In this document: positions 1 through 10,100 of the stretch, one piece after another
Layout: each line of letters begins with the position of its first letter
How positions within the stretch are numbered: the stretch's first letter is position 1
IMG/VR virus record: IMGVR_UViG_3300021960_008364
Coordinates: 1-36,000 of that record
DNA length: 36,000 bases
DNA from: a virus
Strand: one strand, 5' to 3'
Made by a program: the position numbers and the translations under genes
Notes under the pieces: model-generated
Seen by the model: only the letters and a program-made list of their open reading frames with translations
What the model was told of the DNA's origin: nothing
Databases searched by the model: none

Positions 1-3000
1 ATCCTGCGTGTACATCGTACCCAAATGGTGCTCCTCCTGCGGCGCCTGGATTAAACATCGCTACACCATTCATCCAAAAACCAATTGGTCCAGCTGGTGT
101 TTTTGTTGGAGTAGGATTAGGATAATTGCGACCTGCATAATTTGGCCATGTCATATTAAAATTTTGAGAGCTTGGTATATTAGCGGCTTGCGGGTTTCCT
201 CTACTATGGTAAGGTAATCCACTTGCTTGTAAACGAACTGTACCGTTACTAAATTCCCAAAAACTTGCTGTTCCACTTAATGAACTGCCAAGTCGAGCAC
301 CGCCTTGAGTTGCTAGTTCAGTAGCATCACTGTCTAAAGGAATGTCGCCAATGTATGTATTTTGATATTGAATCCATCCATCAGAGGCTTCTGCATCAAC
401 ATTTGAAAATTCTTCTTGACGTGCAAATATTAGTGTTTCGCCGTGTTTATAATTCTTAACACCATCAATGCCTGGACCAACCAACGGATTTGCTAGTTGA
501 TTGCTGTTAATATAATCTCTTGTGCGTAAATTAATACTTTCAAAACTCTGCTCAACTGCATAGGTAACAGGGGTTTCTGCTTCACCAACACCAATCAACA
601 ATCTGTCAAATGTTGTTTCTTCACTTGGTGTAAATCTGTTGCTAGTAATTTCAAAGTTCTTGGATAGAATATTATCAAGTTGATAACGATCAACTTCAAA
701 GTCAATATTGCCAAATCTAATATTGTTGCTTCTCAAACGATATGCAATAAGTTTACTCGCACCTGGTATTGTATATGCTAGTACTACTGCACGTTGGAAA
801 CCTAGTACACGTTTATCTTCTTGTACATCTAGCATCCACTGTGGGAACACACCTCTAGCACTGTAACCTAAATTATCAATAATACGCTTGTTCATGTTTT
901 CAAATGTATTAGGATAAATCCACGGCTCAATTACATTGCCGTTTTCATCAATAAATGACTGCACATTGTCAACAGTTTGATTTAAAAAGAACTGACCACC
1001 TTGTGGAGATGGATGCGAATTTAACCTAACTCTTTCAGGCACAGTAGCATTTGATTTGTTTTTTGGATCGTTAATTTCTAGATATACAACTTCGTATATA
1101 ACATTGTAGAATTCGTCAACAGCTCTAGCAGTTTTAATTGTACCAAACTCAATTTGTTTGTTAAAATGATTGCGTTCCATGGCCGCAACATACGATGCTA
1201 GTGTACTAGGCTCAATCCCAGCAAGTGCTAGGAATTTAATAGTTGTTGCTCTACCAAACCATGGATCATTTTTACGATAGATAAGTTCGTCTGGGAAGAT
1301 ATCTTGATTGTTAACAATATCAAGGAATGCCTGACGTTGTTGTTGTGTTGGCAATGCTTTGAGATATAAGTTTTCGTATGGTCTAGTGTATAGAGGATTA
1401 ACACGTAAAGTAAATGTTTTTTTACTACTGGTTAGTTGATCAGCAGTAGTTGCAACAACAGTGAGTTGGTGCAAGTTATCAAAGTTTGTTTTTTTCTTAT
1501 CAAATGTAGTTGTCCCGCCATCAAGTTGATAACCTCTAAAACTAGTTCTTCCGCTAATCAAACCATCGCTGAGAACTTTGAGACTTAAACCTTGTGGAAT
1601 ATCTAATGTAGTATCAGGATCTATAGAATAGATGAGTTGCTGTCCTCTTGCTGAACTAGCTTCAACTTTGAGCTGACTGACTTCGCCTGGAATAACACTG
1701 CCTAAGTCTGTTGGAGTAATCCAGGTAATGGTGTCTGTTAAACTTCCTAAAATAGTTAAACTGTACTGAATTGGAGCACTAACAAAACTAGGATCTTCTA
1801 CTTTGTTTGCCGCAATAATAAATTCATAAGTTTTTGAATCTTCTATCTGCGGCTCAACATAACCATTAAGCCATCCGTTGTTGTCAATGGTTAATGTTGG
1901 AGGTAATTTGCTTTCAGATTGATCAAATAGACCTGTGTCAAATCCGCTACCAGTCGGAGTGGTATTTCCCAGCAATAGTATTGCAACATCAACAGCTAGT
2001 CGTCCACCACTAGGAACAAGTGCAGGGTCGGTTACTTGTACTTGTGTATCTGTAACGTTAACATTAAAGTCGACACCTTCTTCTAAGATGGTTACTGCTC
2101 CGCTCGCATCCTCATAGTATACAACATATCCGTCTGTTGAGTTTGAAAAGACATTGTGTGTACCGTCGGCACCGTCAGGATTGATATCAAACTGGCTGCC
2201 TTCAGGATAAGGTGTAGTATCTAAGTTAAAGTTCAGTGTTTGTCCATCTGTAGGGAAAAAGATTCTAGTTCTAGGATTGTTTAACGCTCTGCCAAGTTGT
2301 GGAGCAAATACATCTCCACGACCGTTGCGTTCGTCCTTCCAGCCAAACGTATCTGTACCTGCTTGCCCAAAACCACTACCATCTGCAAGTCTAAACTGAA
2401 ACTCAATGGCGTCGCCTTCAAAGTCAATGGCATCAAACTTAAATGCAAAAAAGTTTTCTTGTCTTACTATAGGTAAGTTTTGTGGCGGCGTAGTAATAAT
2501 AGGTACGTATCTGTTGTCAGCATCAACTGTTAATTCATTGTTGTCAACACTGATCCCTAAAGTTTGTTCTTCAAATCCAGTAATTAATGTGTGATCTTGG
2601 TCTGTGGTAAACAGGCCTTTTGCGGCAACACCTAGGTTGTAGGTTAGCGTGTCAATACTGTTTCCGTCGCTAACTTGTACAGTAAATGTGTACTTTCTGT
2701 TTTTACTACGTCCCAGAGTATCCCAACCTGCGGCATCATAATATGTAACACCCGATCCGCTGGCCGCATCGTAACCTGGAATAACATTATCATTTTCAAC
2801 AGGCTCAATTTCAATATAACCAATAATTAAACCACTTTCATCCATTGTAATACCTGGAGGAAGTTGTCCACTTTGAATTTTCCAAACCAGTTTAGCATTA
2901 GGGTTAGGTTCTGTAGCACGTAGTTGATTGGAATAGTACGAACCGTCGAACACTGTACCTAAGTTGGTTGTTCTTGGCACAATACGCGGAGGAAATAGGT

Positions 3001-3310
3001 TTGTAACAGTAAGTTCAAAACTTCTGTCGGTGACAATGTTACTAGTAGTTGCTCTAGCACGTATACTAAATTTATATGTACGTGCTTCGTCAACTTCAAT
3101 TGGATCTAACACAACAGGTACACCCTGAATAGATCCTGGTCTGCGAACAACTTGAATACCTGGTGGTAGTTCACCACTGATTACTTCAAATGTAATTAAA
3201 TCATTTGTTGGATTGGTAGTTTCTAAAGGTATCTCAATGAATTCAAGTTCAGGAACAGTACCAATATTCCCGCCTTGTGTAATCCATTTATGTCGTGTAA
3301 CAAGAGCCAT
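1..3310 (-). CDS. Large virion/adhesin protein, Ig-like repeats plus YHYH domain (3' end outside window)
   Basis: Open for 1103 codons from ATG at 3310 to the left edge, so the C-terminus is missing. The start has a good ribosome site (AAGGAAGTTAA then ATG). At least four segments match the putative-Ig (He_PIG) pattern, LPPGI...GxxxG: near residues 48-65, 150-166, 465-485 and 563-583. The last ~70 visible residues carry a YHYH-type domain: YHSRGNP, a proline-rich run, then IGFWMNGVAMFNP and GYDVHAG. Such multi-Ig proteins are usually displayed on phage tails or baseplates and bind surface polymers; the YHYH domain has no settled function. It lies 9 nt behind the 3320-4297 fibre gene and probably shares its late promoter. 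Virion location is inferred; domain calls are from motif reading. Confidence 0.85.
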   Translation of the reverse strand, partial: MALVTRHKWITQGGNIGTVPELEFIEIPLETTNPTNDLITFEVISGELPPGIQVVRRPGSIQGVPVVLDPIEVDEARTYKFSIRARATTSNIVTDRSFELTVTNLFPPRIVPRTTNLGTVFDGSYYSNQLRATEPNPNAKLVWKIQSGQLPPGITMDESGLIIGYIEIEPVENDNVIPGYDAASGSGVTYYDAAGWDTLGRSKNRKYTFTVQVSDGNSIDTLTYNLGVAAKGLFTTDQDHTLITGFEEQTLGISVDNNELTVDADNRYVPIITTPPQNLPIVRQENFFAFKFDAIDFEGDAIEFQFRLADGSGFGQAGTDTFGWKDERNGRGDVFAPQLGRALNNPRTRIFFPTDGQTLNFNLDTTPYPEGSQFDINPDGADGTHNVFSNSTDGYVVYYEDASGAVTILEEGVDFNVNVTDTQVQVTDPALVPSGGRLAVDVAILLLGNTTPTGSGFDTGLFDQSESKLPPTLTIDNNGWLNGYVEPQIEDSKTYEFIIAANKVEDPSFVSAPIQYSLTILGSLTDTITWITPTDLGSVIPGEVSQLKVEASSARGQQLIYSIDPDTTLDIPQGLSLKVLSDGLISGRTSFRGYQLDGGTTTFDKKKTNFDNLHQLTVVATTADQLTSSKKTFTLRVNPLYTRPYENLYLKALPTQQQRQAFLDIVNNQDIFPDELIYRKNDPWFGRATTIKFLALAGIEPSTLASYVAAMERNHFNKQIEFGTIKTARAVDEFYNVIYEVVYLEINDPKNKSNATVPERVRLNSHPSPQGGQFFLNQTVDNVQSFIDENGNVIEPWIYPNTFENMNKRIIDNLGYSARGVFPQWMLDVQEDKRVLGFQRAVVLAYTIPGASKLIAYRLRSNNIRFGNIDFEVDRYQLDNILSKNFEITSNRFTPSEETTFDRLLIGVGEAETPVTYAVEQSFESINLRTRDYINSNQLANPLVGPGIDGVKNYKHGETLIFARQEEFSNVDAEASDGWIQYQNTYIGDIPLDSDATELATQGGARLGSSLSGTASFWEFSNGTVRLQASGLPYHSRGNPQAANIPSSQNFNMTWPNYAGRNYPNPTPTKTPAGPIGFWMNGVAMFNPGAAGGAPFGYDVHAG

Positions 3311-3319
3311 TTAACTTCC

Positions 3320-4297
3320 TTAGAATGATGAGAATGCTGTTCTCACCCATGTGTTAGCTGTATGGCAGTAGTATAGATAATATGTTCCGCTATCTTCGCC
3401 AAACCTAATTTCACCTACTTCGCCGGTATCTGTAGAGCTTGCTGGTGCCGCGGCAGTAAAAAATTTCATTGTACCATCTTCTGTATAGATAGTAAAATAG
3501 TTAGGATTGCCAACAGTACCTGAGCCGCCGGATTGTCCAACTTGCCCTCTAGCCATTGATCCAAAACCAAATCGTCCTAGACGTCCGTTGATTTCACCGT
3601 TGCCTGCTCCTGTGTTTACGCAGAAAATACTGCCTGTATTAACGTTAACGTTCCCTGTAGTAAGAGTAACATTACCTGTAGCAACCGTAACTCCAGTATC
3701 AGCATTAATACTATCAACAGTTAGTAAACCACCAATGGTTGCAGAAGTATTAACAGCTAGAGTGGAGTTGCTGATTATACTATCAGCAATTAATTGGTTT
3801 GTTAATGTTATATCTGTTGCGTTTATAGCATTTGTAATTGTAGCACTATCGCCTACGATAGCACCAGAGGCAGTTACAGTAGTTCCATTTACATTTCCAG
3901 TTAGATCGCCTGTAACATTACCTGTAACATTACCTGTAACATTACCTGTAACGTCGCCAGTTAGATCTCCTGTAATTGTAGTTGCTGTTACAGTAGGTGA
4001 TGTAATCGATGATGCAAAGTTAGCGGAGCCGCCAACACCAATACCACCAACAATAGTTAACGCACCTGTTGAACTGTTAGTGCTGTTCGTGCCGTCTGTA
4101 ATAGTAGTTGCATTACTGATTGTACCACCGGTAAACACTGCATTAATATTAGCAACTTCTTGCGTGATTAACGTAGGTACAAGTGTAGTTTCGATTGTGT
4201 TAAAATTATCACGAACCTTTGAGAACGCATCACGAATGCTGTCCCCTGTGCCATCATTTGGCGAGGCTCCAATGTTGATTGTGTTTAATGTAGGCAT
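3320..4297 (-). CDS. Tail-fibre-like protein with short G-N-V-T repeats
   Basis: 325 residues. The N-terminus (NDGTGDSIRDAF, then KVRDNFNTIE) is the attachment-type motif found at the start of many marine phage fibre proteins, and the giant fibre at 7174-11823 has a related one (AGSGDSLKVAFDKINANF). Residues ~108-140 are a run of GDLTGDVTGNVTGN-type repeats, probably a trimeric beta-helical shaft. The C-terminus (GEIRFGEDSGTYYLYYCHTANTWVRTAF) is a small aromatic-rich tip. A late box lies 27 bp upstream. The role is likely receptor binding or spacing; which virion structure carries it cannot be told from sequence. Confidence 0.85.
   Translation of the reverse strand: MPTLNTINIGASPNDGTGDSIRDAFSKVRDNFNTIETTLVPTLITQEVANINAVFTGGTISNATTITDGTNSTNSSTGALTIVGGIGVGGSANFASSITSPTVTATTITGDLTGDVTGNVTGNVTGNVTGDLTGNVNGTTVTASGAIVGDSATITNAINATDITLTNQLIADSIISNSTLAVNTSATIGGLLTVDSINADTGVTVATGNVTLTTGNVNVNTGSIFCVNTGAGNGEINGRLGRFGFGSMARGQVGQSGGSGTVGNPNYFTIYTEDGTMKFFTAAAPASSTDTGEVGEIRFGEDSGTYYLYYCHTANTWVRTAFSSF
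3909..3956. repeat. 12-bp tandem repeat in fibre gene
   Basis: Three perfect copies of CCTGTAACATTA and a fourth diverged copy encode the G-N-V-T run of the fibre on the minus strand. Confidence 0.9.
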
Positions 4298-4323
4298 GCT
4301 AATCTCTTTCCTCTATTATAGAG

Positions 4324-4331
4324 TATTTATC
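4324..4331 (-). promoter_or_regulatory. Late-type promoter box GATAAATA
   Basis: On the minus strand GATAAATA fits the NATAAATA late box of T4-like phages. It lies 27 bp before the ATG of the 4297 fibre gene in a 46-bp intergenic gap, a distance matched by other late boxes here. Confidence 0.7.
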
Positions 4332-4343
4332 GAAAGAAATAAC

Positions 4344-5975
4344 TTAGCTTGCAGAGAATGGTGTGTTGTTTCTATAAGGGGTCCACAAAAACTTGTTTTT
4401 AGCACCTTGTAATGCACGAGTTTCTATGTAATCTGTACTGGCTGTACCAGTTGTAGTATCGTGTATGTAATCTTCTCCGCTGGCTTTTTGATTAAGCCAA
4501 TTTAATGCATCAGTTTGATTAAGGTCTGTTCGATTTTGTGCTAAAGTAGCTAGTACGCCTGCTACTTGCGGCGAAGCCATACTTGTACCAGACAACTTTT
4601 TTGTAAATTTTGTGTTATCTCTATCATCTACCCAGCGTGTTGTTGATGTGCCTGAGGTAGCTCTAGATCCAGCAATTGAACTATGTATATTTGTACCTGC
4701 GGCAAAAATATCAACTCTTGGGCCTCGTTCACTGCTAGTGGCAATTTGATTTTTTCCTGGATTACTTGGAGCAGGTTCAAAATATGTACTATCAATGTTA
4801 CCTACACTAATAACTCCTGTCGTTGATCCTGGAGTGGATCCTCTGTGATAGTAATCGAGAACGTTACTAGAATTAAACCAGTAGTTGTCGTAGTCATCAC
4901 CGCCGGGTATATCACATTTGTGTGCAAAGTTTCCTGCGGCGCCAACCATAATAATTCCATCAGCAATACAATCTTCAATGTCAGAATCAACACTAGTAAC
5001 TCGTGTTGGATATAAAAACCCGCCAAATTCTGCCGAAAATGTAGCTGTTCGCATTCCTTTTGTTTGGTCTGCGCTAGTACCTGTCCAATTGGCTCCTCTG
5101 TATTGGCCACCTGCAACATCTGCATAAACACCTAGGAAACCCCAACTCATGTTTACTACTGTTGGGTTTGGCACGCCAGTTGAAGCATTGTTGCCTTTTG
5201 AATTATGCCAAGCACGTAGCATAGTTAAACTTGCTGATACACCAAATGCGGCAGTAGCGTCATCGAGTATTTTTAAACTGTACATGTTTGCTTCAGGCGC
5301 CCAACCGTTGCGGTTGCCTCCTGCAATACCTGCTACATGAGTTCCGTGTCCATCTAAATCTCTATGATAATTTACGTTTTGAGTAAAGGTGCCGGTAGTT
5401 CCGCTAATTGTTGGCCAATCAACAGTTTGATATCTTGATGTATTTCCTGTTAAACCCCAAAACTCTGGATGGTTTGGATCAATACCACTGTCGTGAATTA
5501 CAAGGTCGACATGTTTTCCTGTTAATGTCATTGGAACAACATGCGAGGCTATTTCACCTTCGTTTAACCATGCATCAAACTCAAGACCAAGATTAGCAAT
5601 ACCTAAATTAGGATTACCTGAGTCTTGATATGCATGAGCAATCAAACCCCAATTGGCATTGATGTCTGAACTTGTTGCTGATCTACTTCCAAGCAATCCT
5701 AATCCTGACCGACTAGGGTTCCAGTCTGTTCTTTCGGCAAACCCTTGCAAAATAATGCCATTGTCTACTTTTGATCCATAACGCACATCTCTTACACGCT
5801 CATCACTTTTTAAAGTTTCTGCTTGAGCTTTTGTCATTATAAAATCAAAATTACTACGACTGTGTGGTTTTGCATCGTGTAGTACATAACCATTATCTAG
5901 CATTTCGTTAACAAACTGTTCTGCGTCAACACCTTTATTCAGTGTAACAACACATCTGTTTTCTTCGTCAGCCAT
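4344..5975 (-). CDS. Subtilisin-family serine protease (peptidase S8)
   Basis: 543 residues with the full S8 triad: Asp162 in HDSGID, His210 in DGHGTHVAG, Ser465 in GTSMASPQVAG; the oxyanion Asn349 sits in VGAAGN. Residues 1-75 resemble an inhibitor-type propeptide (VVTLNKGVDAEQF...KSDERVRDVRYG). There is no signal peptide, so it is unlikely to be exported by Sec. It is embedded in the fibre block with 10 nt to the upstream fibre gene and shares its transcript. Likely uses are maturation of fibre or adhesin proteins, or a virion-borne protease acting on host surface proteins. The family is near certain; the substrate is unknown. A subtilase inside an adhesin operon is unusual. Confidence 0.93.
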   Translation of the reverse strand: MADEENRCVVTLNKGVDAEQFVNEMLDNGYVLHDAKPHSRSNFDFIMTKAQAETLKSDERVRDVRYGSKVDNGIILQGFAERTDWNPSRSGLGLLGSRSATSSDINANWGLIAHAYQDSGNPNLGIANLGLEFDAWLNEGEIASHVVPMTLTGKHVDLVIHDSGIDPNHPEFWGLTGNTSRYQTVDWPTISGTTGTFTQNVNYHRDLDGHGTHVAGIAGGNRNGWAPEANMYSLKILDDATAAFGVSASLTMLRAWHNSKGNNASTGVPNPTVVNMSWGFLGVYADVAGGQYRGANWTGTSADQTKGMRTATFSAEFGGFLYPTRVTSVDSDIEDCIADGIIMVGAAGNFAHKCDIPGGDDYDNYWFNSSNVLDYYHRGSTPGSTTGVISVGNIDSTYFEPAPSNPGKNQIATSSERGPRVDIFAAGTNIHSSIAGSRATSGTSTTRWVDDRDNTKFTKKLSGTSMASPQVAGVLATLAQNRTDLNQTDALNWLNQKASGEDYIHDTTTGTASTDYIETRALQGAKNKFLWTPYRNNTPFSAS

Positions 5976-5985
5976 TTAATGTTCC

Positions 5986-7158
5986 TTATGCAATATTAAT
6001 TACGCCATTCATTGCACTGTGTACAGTACAATTATAGTGCAGGGTTGCGGGCGCATCCATTGGCACATTAAAAGTAATTGTTCCAGATTGTGTGGCATTA
6101 TTTGTGACGCCATTTGAATACTGGCTACCAGTTCCTGTTGTGTTTGTTGTATTAATACTGAATGGATGACCTACTGCATTTACAACAAAATGATATGTAA
6201 ATCCTTTGTATAAAGTTAATGTAGGGTTAGTGGTTGTTTGATAAAAACCATCGCCAGTAAATGAGTATGATGTTGAACCACTATTAACAATATTAAAGGT
6301 TATTGCTACTGCATTATCAACATAGTTCTTGGTAGCGGCATCTTGTGCATTGTTAGGATCTGTAACATTAATAATATTACTACTGCTGGCATTGATATCA
6401 CCTGTGGCATTGAGTATAATGTCACTACCACTGGTTAAATTAGCAAAACCAAGACCGCCTGATCCTCCGTTAATGCTTGTTACAGTTAGTGTATTATTAA
6501 TAGTAACAGCATCGTTAGTTGTAGCACCACGTGCGGTAACTGTTGCTAGTGTATCAGTTTCTGTTATTGTAACTGTTGCTGGCTCCCATACACTGTTTGC
6601 GTTGTCCCAAACAAGTGCTTGTCCATCTGTAGGAGCGACGCTAGATGTATCAACATCACTGAGTGCATCAATGCTGATAGAGTTGAGATCGCTAGCCACA
6701 ACAGTATAGCCAGTTATATAACTACTTAAATCGGGCGGTGTATAACTAAATGCACCTGTTGTATTATTATATACAAGGTTTGCTGAACCGGCGGCATTAA
6801 CAGTAACACTTAGATCTGTAAGCGCAATACCACCACCGCCTGTAACAGTAAGATCACCACTTCCTAGTATTGAACTACCGTTGATTGTTTTAATATTATT
6901 TCCACTAACTAATGTTGCTTGTGCATCGTTGATGCCGTATCCTGCCAGTGTAGTTGGTGTTCCGGTAAGTGAACTAAAAGCACCATCAAAAGAATCTGTG
7001 ATGCCATATCCTGCCAGTGTAGTTGGTTTACCAGTTAAGTCTGCAAACGCTACAGTTGAGTTTTGTGCGGACCATGATGATCCGTTCCAGAGATATGTAA
7101 TTCCACCTAATGTAGAAGTATCGTTTAGTGTTGGACTGTCTGGAAAGTTAAATGCCAT
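5986..7158 (-). CDS. Tail-fibre-like protein with C-terminal cupredoxin-like domain
   Basis: 390 residues. The N-terminal part is typical fibre: repeated KPTTLAGYGITD motifs, SDVDTSSVAPTDGQALVWDNANSVW (shared with the giant fibre) and a DAATKNYVDNAV segment. The last ~85 residues differ: a beta-rich domain with GHPFSI (His331) and YNCTVHSAMNG (Cys377, His380, Met383). The C-x2-H-x2-M spacing equals that of amicyanin-type blue-copper sites, and a His about 46 residues upstream fits the fourth ligand. Copper binding is inferred from these ligands; the domain could also serve only as a stable fibre tip. Located between the giant fibre and the S8 protease on one transcript. Confidence 0.85.
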   Translation of the reverse strand: MAFNFPDSPTLNDTSTLGGITYLWNGSSWSAQNSTVAFADLTGKPTTLAGYGITDSFDGAFSSLTGTPTTLAGYGINDAQATLVSGNNIKTINGSSILGSGDLTVTGGGGIALTDLSVTVNAAGSANLVYNNTTGAFSYTPPDLSSYITGYTVVASDLNSISIDALSDVDTSSVAPTDGQALVWDNANSVWEPATVTITETDTLATVTARGATTNDAVTINNTLTVTSINGGSGGLGFANLTSGSDIILNATGDINASSSNIINVTDPNNAQDAATKNYVDNAVAITFNIVNSGSTSYSFTGDGFYQTTTNPTLTLYKGFTYHFVVNAVGHPFSINTTNTTGTGSQYSNGVTNNATQSGTITFNVPMDAPATLHYNCTVHSAMNGVINIA

Positions 7159-7173
7159 TGATATCTGCTCCTA

Positions 7174-10100
7174 TTATGCCGCTACTGATCCGCCGTTTAG
7201 ACACCAACCAGTTCCATCCCAAACACAACTAAATGCGCCTGCAAAAACGCCGCCAATTGTGTCTAATCTCCAAGCATGTGCTGTTCTTAATTCTGTTGCG
7301 CCGTTACCTAGTGTTACTTTTGCGTTTGACACTATAATATCACTATATGTTGATGTAGTCACACCTGATTTATAAAACCAAAGTTCTTGTCCTACATAAG
7401 TGCCATTTCCTAGGGTATAGTCTACACCGCTTGTGATAAAGTGATTGCGTTTTGTAATATCAATAGCGCCGGTGATATTATTGGTTTCGTGTGAACTGGT
7501 TGAAATAGTCGAACTATTAAATCTTAGTTCGTCGCCGCTCCTACTAATTGGATATTCAATTGGATTTTGTGGATCGCTATCGTCAACAAACTTAATACTA
7601 TTATCACTTACATATAAGTCACGGATTTTAAATTCAGCACTACCAATATCATATGTGTCATTGGTATCTGGAATAATGTGTGTGCTTAGGTTACCGTTTA
7701 AGTAAGTTGCTACATTGCTGTCGCCATAACTGGTGCCGCCTACGCCACCTGGGCTTGCATCAACCCATTGACTGCTAGTACCATCATTGTAGTAAACCTT
7801 AAGTCTACCTGCATCGCTTTCCCACCATAGATCGCCTACAGATGGTGAGGTTGGTGCGGTATCACTAATAGTTACATTGGCTCCGCCGCCACCGCTACTA
7901 ATGTTTCCTGGTACCCATTTACCATTTGGATTATCCCAAATCAAACCTTGGCCATTTGTTGGTGGAGCTGATGTTGTGTCTACATCACTAAGGGCATTAA
8001 TACTAATAGTATTCAAATTACTAGCTGTTACTGATGTTAAGTAACTGCTGAGGTCGGGTGGGGTATATGTAAACTCGCCTGTGATATTATTATATGAAAG
8101 TCCACCGCTGGCATTTGCTACTGCATCAGGCCCAACACTTAGGTCTCCTAGTGCGATAAAATTAGTAATACTTGCGGTTGTTGCATAACCAGTTAGATCT
8201 GGTGGAGTGTAACTAAACACCCCGGTTACGTTATTGTATGTTAATGCGGCTGTTCCAGCTGGCGCTGTTTGTACACTTAGATCTGTTAGTCCAATGTTTC
8301 CGCTTTGTGCTACCCAAGCATAGTCTGTGCCTGTCCAACTTAGTACTTCGTTGTTACCCGCTGTACCTGTGTTTAGATGTGTATCAACATCACTGTTAGC
8401 GTAGTGTGCTAAATCGCTGATTTGACTTTCAGTAATAGTTAATGCCGCTTGGTGTTGTGTAACACTACTTTCAGTGATGTTTACATCTGGAACATTTGCC
8501 CAGGTAACTGCACTTGTTAGATCATTTGTTTCTGTAAAGCTAGTTAAGAAACCAGTTAAATCTGGCGGAGTATATGTAAACACACCATTGGCATCATTGT
8601 ATGTTAGTGTTCCTGTTCCTGCGGCCACAGCCTGTGTAACACTGAATGAATCCAGTGTAGCTGATGCAGGTGGGGTAAATGTAAACACACCTGTTGTATT
8701 ATCGTATGCTAAACTGCCTGAGCCGCTAGCGGCAATAGTAATTGCGCTGATGTCAGTGAGTGCGATACCACTGCCTGCGCCACCACTTGCTGTGCCCCAA
8801 CTTAGTGTGCCGGCACCGTTTGTACGTAAAAACTGTCCAGCGGCACCATCTGCCGGAGGCAATTCCCAAACAGTGTTTACGCTGTCTACGTTAACAGGTG
8901 CTTTGAACCCAATATAATTAGATCCATCGCCATCATAAAAACGTAATTCACTTGGATGAGTAAGTTCTACATGATCGCTAATTTGTAATGTTCTATCACT
9001 TGCAATGTGTAAGATTGCTGTTGATGAATTTGCGGCATCTTTGTCCATGGTAATCCATGGAGTGCTCATGCTAGTTTTGTAAATACCAAAATGTGATCGA
9101 GCATCAACGCCTGGGTTACTTCCTCTAGTAGAATCACCAGCAGACCAATTCCATGTTATTAATGCTTCGTCTCCTAGTTCAGTTGCTCCGCTATTAATAG
9201 TTTGTGTAACATCACCATAAGCAATAGCAATAGAACCGGTATTTGTGATATCTGCTTGATTACCAACATGTAACCAAACACCTGGGTTGTTGTTATTAAT
9301 ACCTGTAAAGTCACTGAGTACAATCTCGCCTGAGCCGTTTGCGTTGATAGTAATACCACCGTCTTGATTATCTACGCCAAGTGTGTTATTTGTAAATGTA
9401 AAGTTACCAACGGTGTTTGTAGATTCTACATCACCGGGTATCCACACACTGTTTGCATTATCCCAAACCAATGCCTGTCCGTCTGTAACTCCTGTGGTGT
9501 CTACATCACTTAACGCTGTAATGCTTGCCGCGGCAATTCTTGCATCTGCACGAACATCTGTGTAATATAAGTTTGTACCTTCTGCTAAATCTGTTGTTGT
9601 TTTATTTGCTAGACTTAGGTTAGCACCTACTTGTAGTGCAATACGTGCATCTGCTCTTGCATCTGTATAATATAAATTTGTACCTTCTGCAACATCTGTT
9701 GTTGACTTAGCGGCTAATCTAGTATCAAATCTTGTATCAGTGTAATATAAATTTGTACCTTCTGCAACATCTGTTGTGGACTTTGTTGCTAGGCGTGTGT
9801 CAAAATCTACGTTTGCTCTTGTTGTGGTATAGTATAGGTTACCGTTCTCAGCAATGTCGCCAGTGTCTAGTACAACAGCGCCTGTAGCACCATTGACGCT
9901 GGTTACGGCTTGTGCGGTTGCTGTAAAGCTGATGACACCTGTGTTTGCATCATATGCTAAATCGCCGCCAGCACTGATTGCGGCTCTCGCTCTAGCATCT
10001 GTATAGTATTTGTTTGTGCCTTCTGCAAGATCGTCTGTGTTATGATTGCTAATATCGCTTACTGTACCAGTTACATTACCAACTACTGCACCTGTGTGGG

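Noticed and set aside
3507-4412. Long plus-strand frame opposite the fibre gene (301 codons)
   Set aside because: Its protein is a Val/Pro/Leu-rich mirror of the G-N-V-T repeats on the other strand; no ribosome site and no sensible domain. Similar mirror frames at 8474-8917, 10046-10453, 11171-11395 and 11420-11992 are rejected for the same reason.
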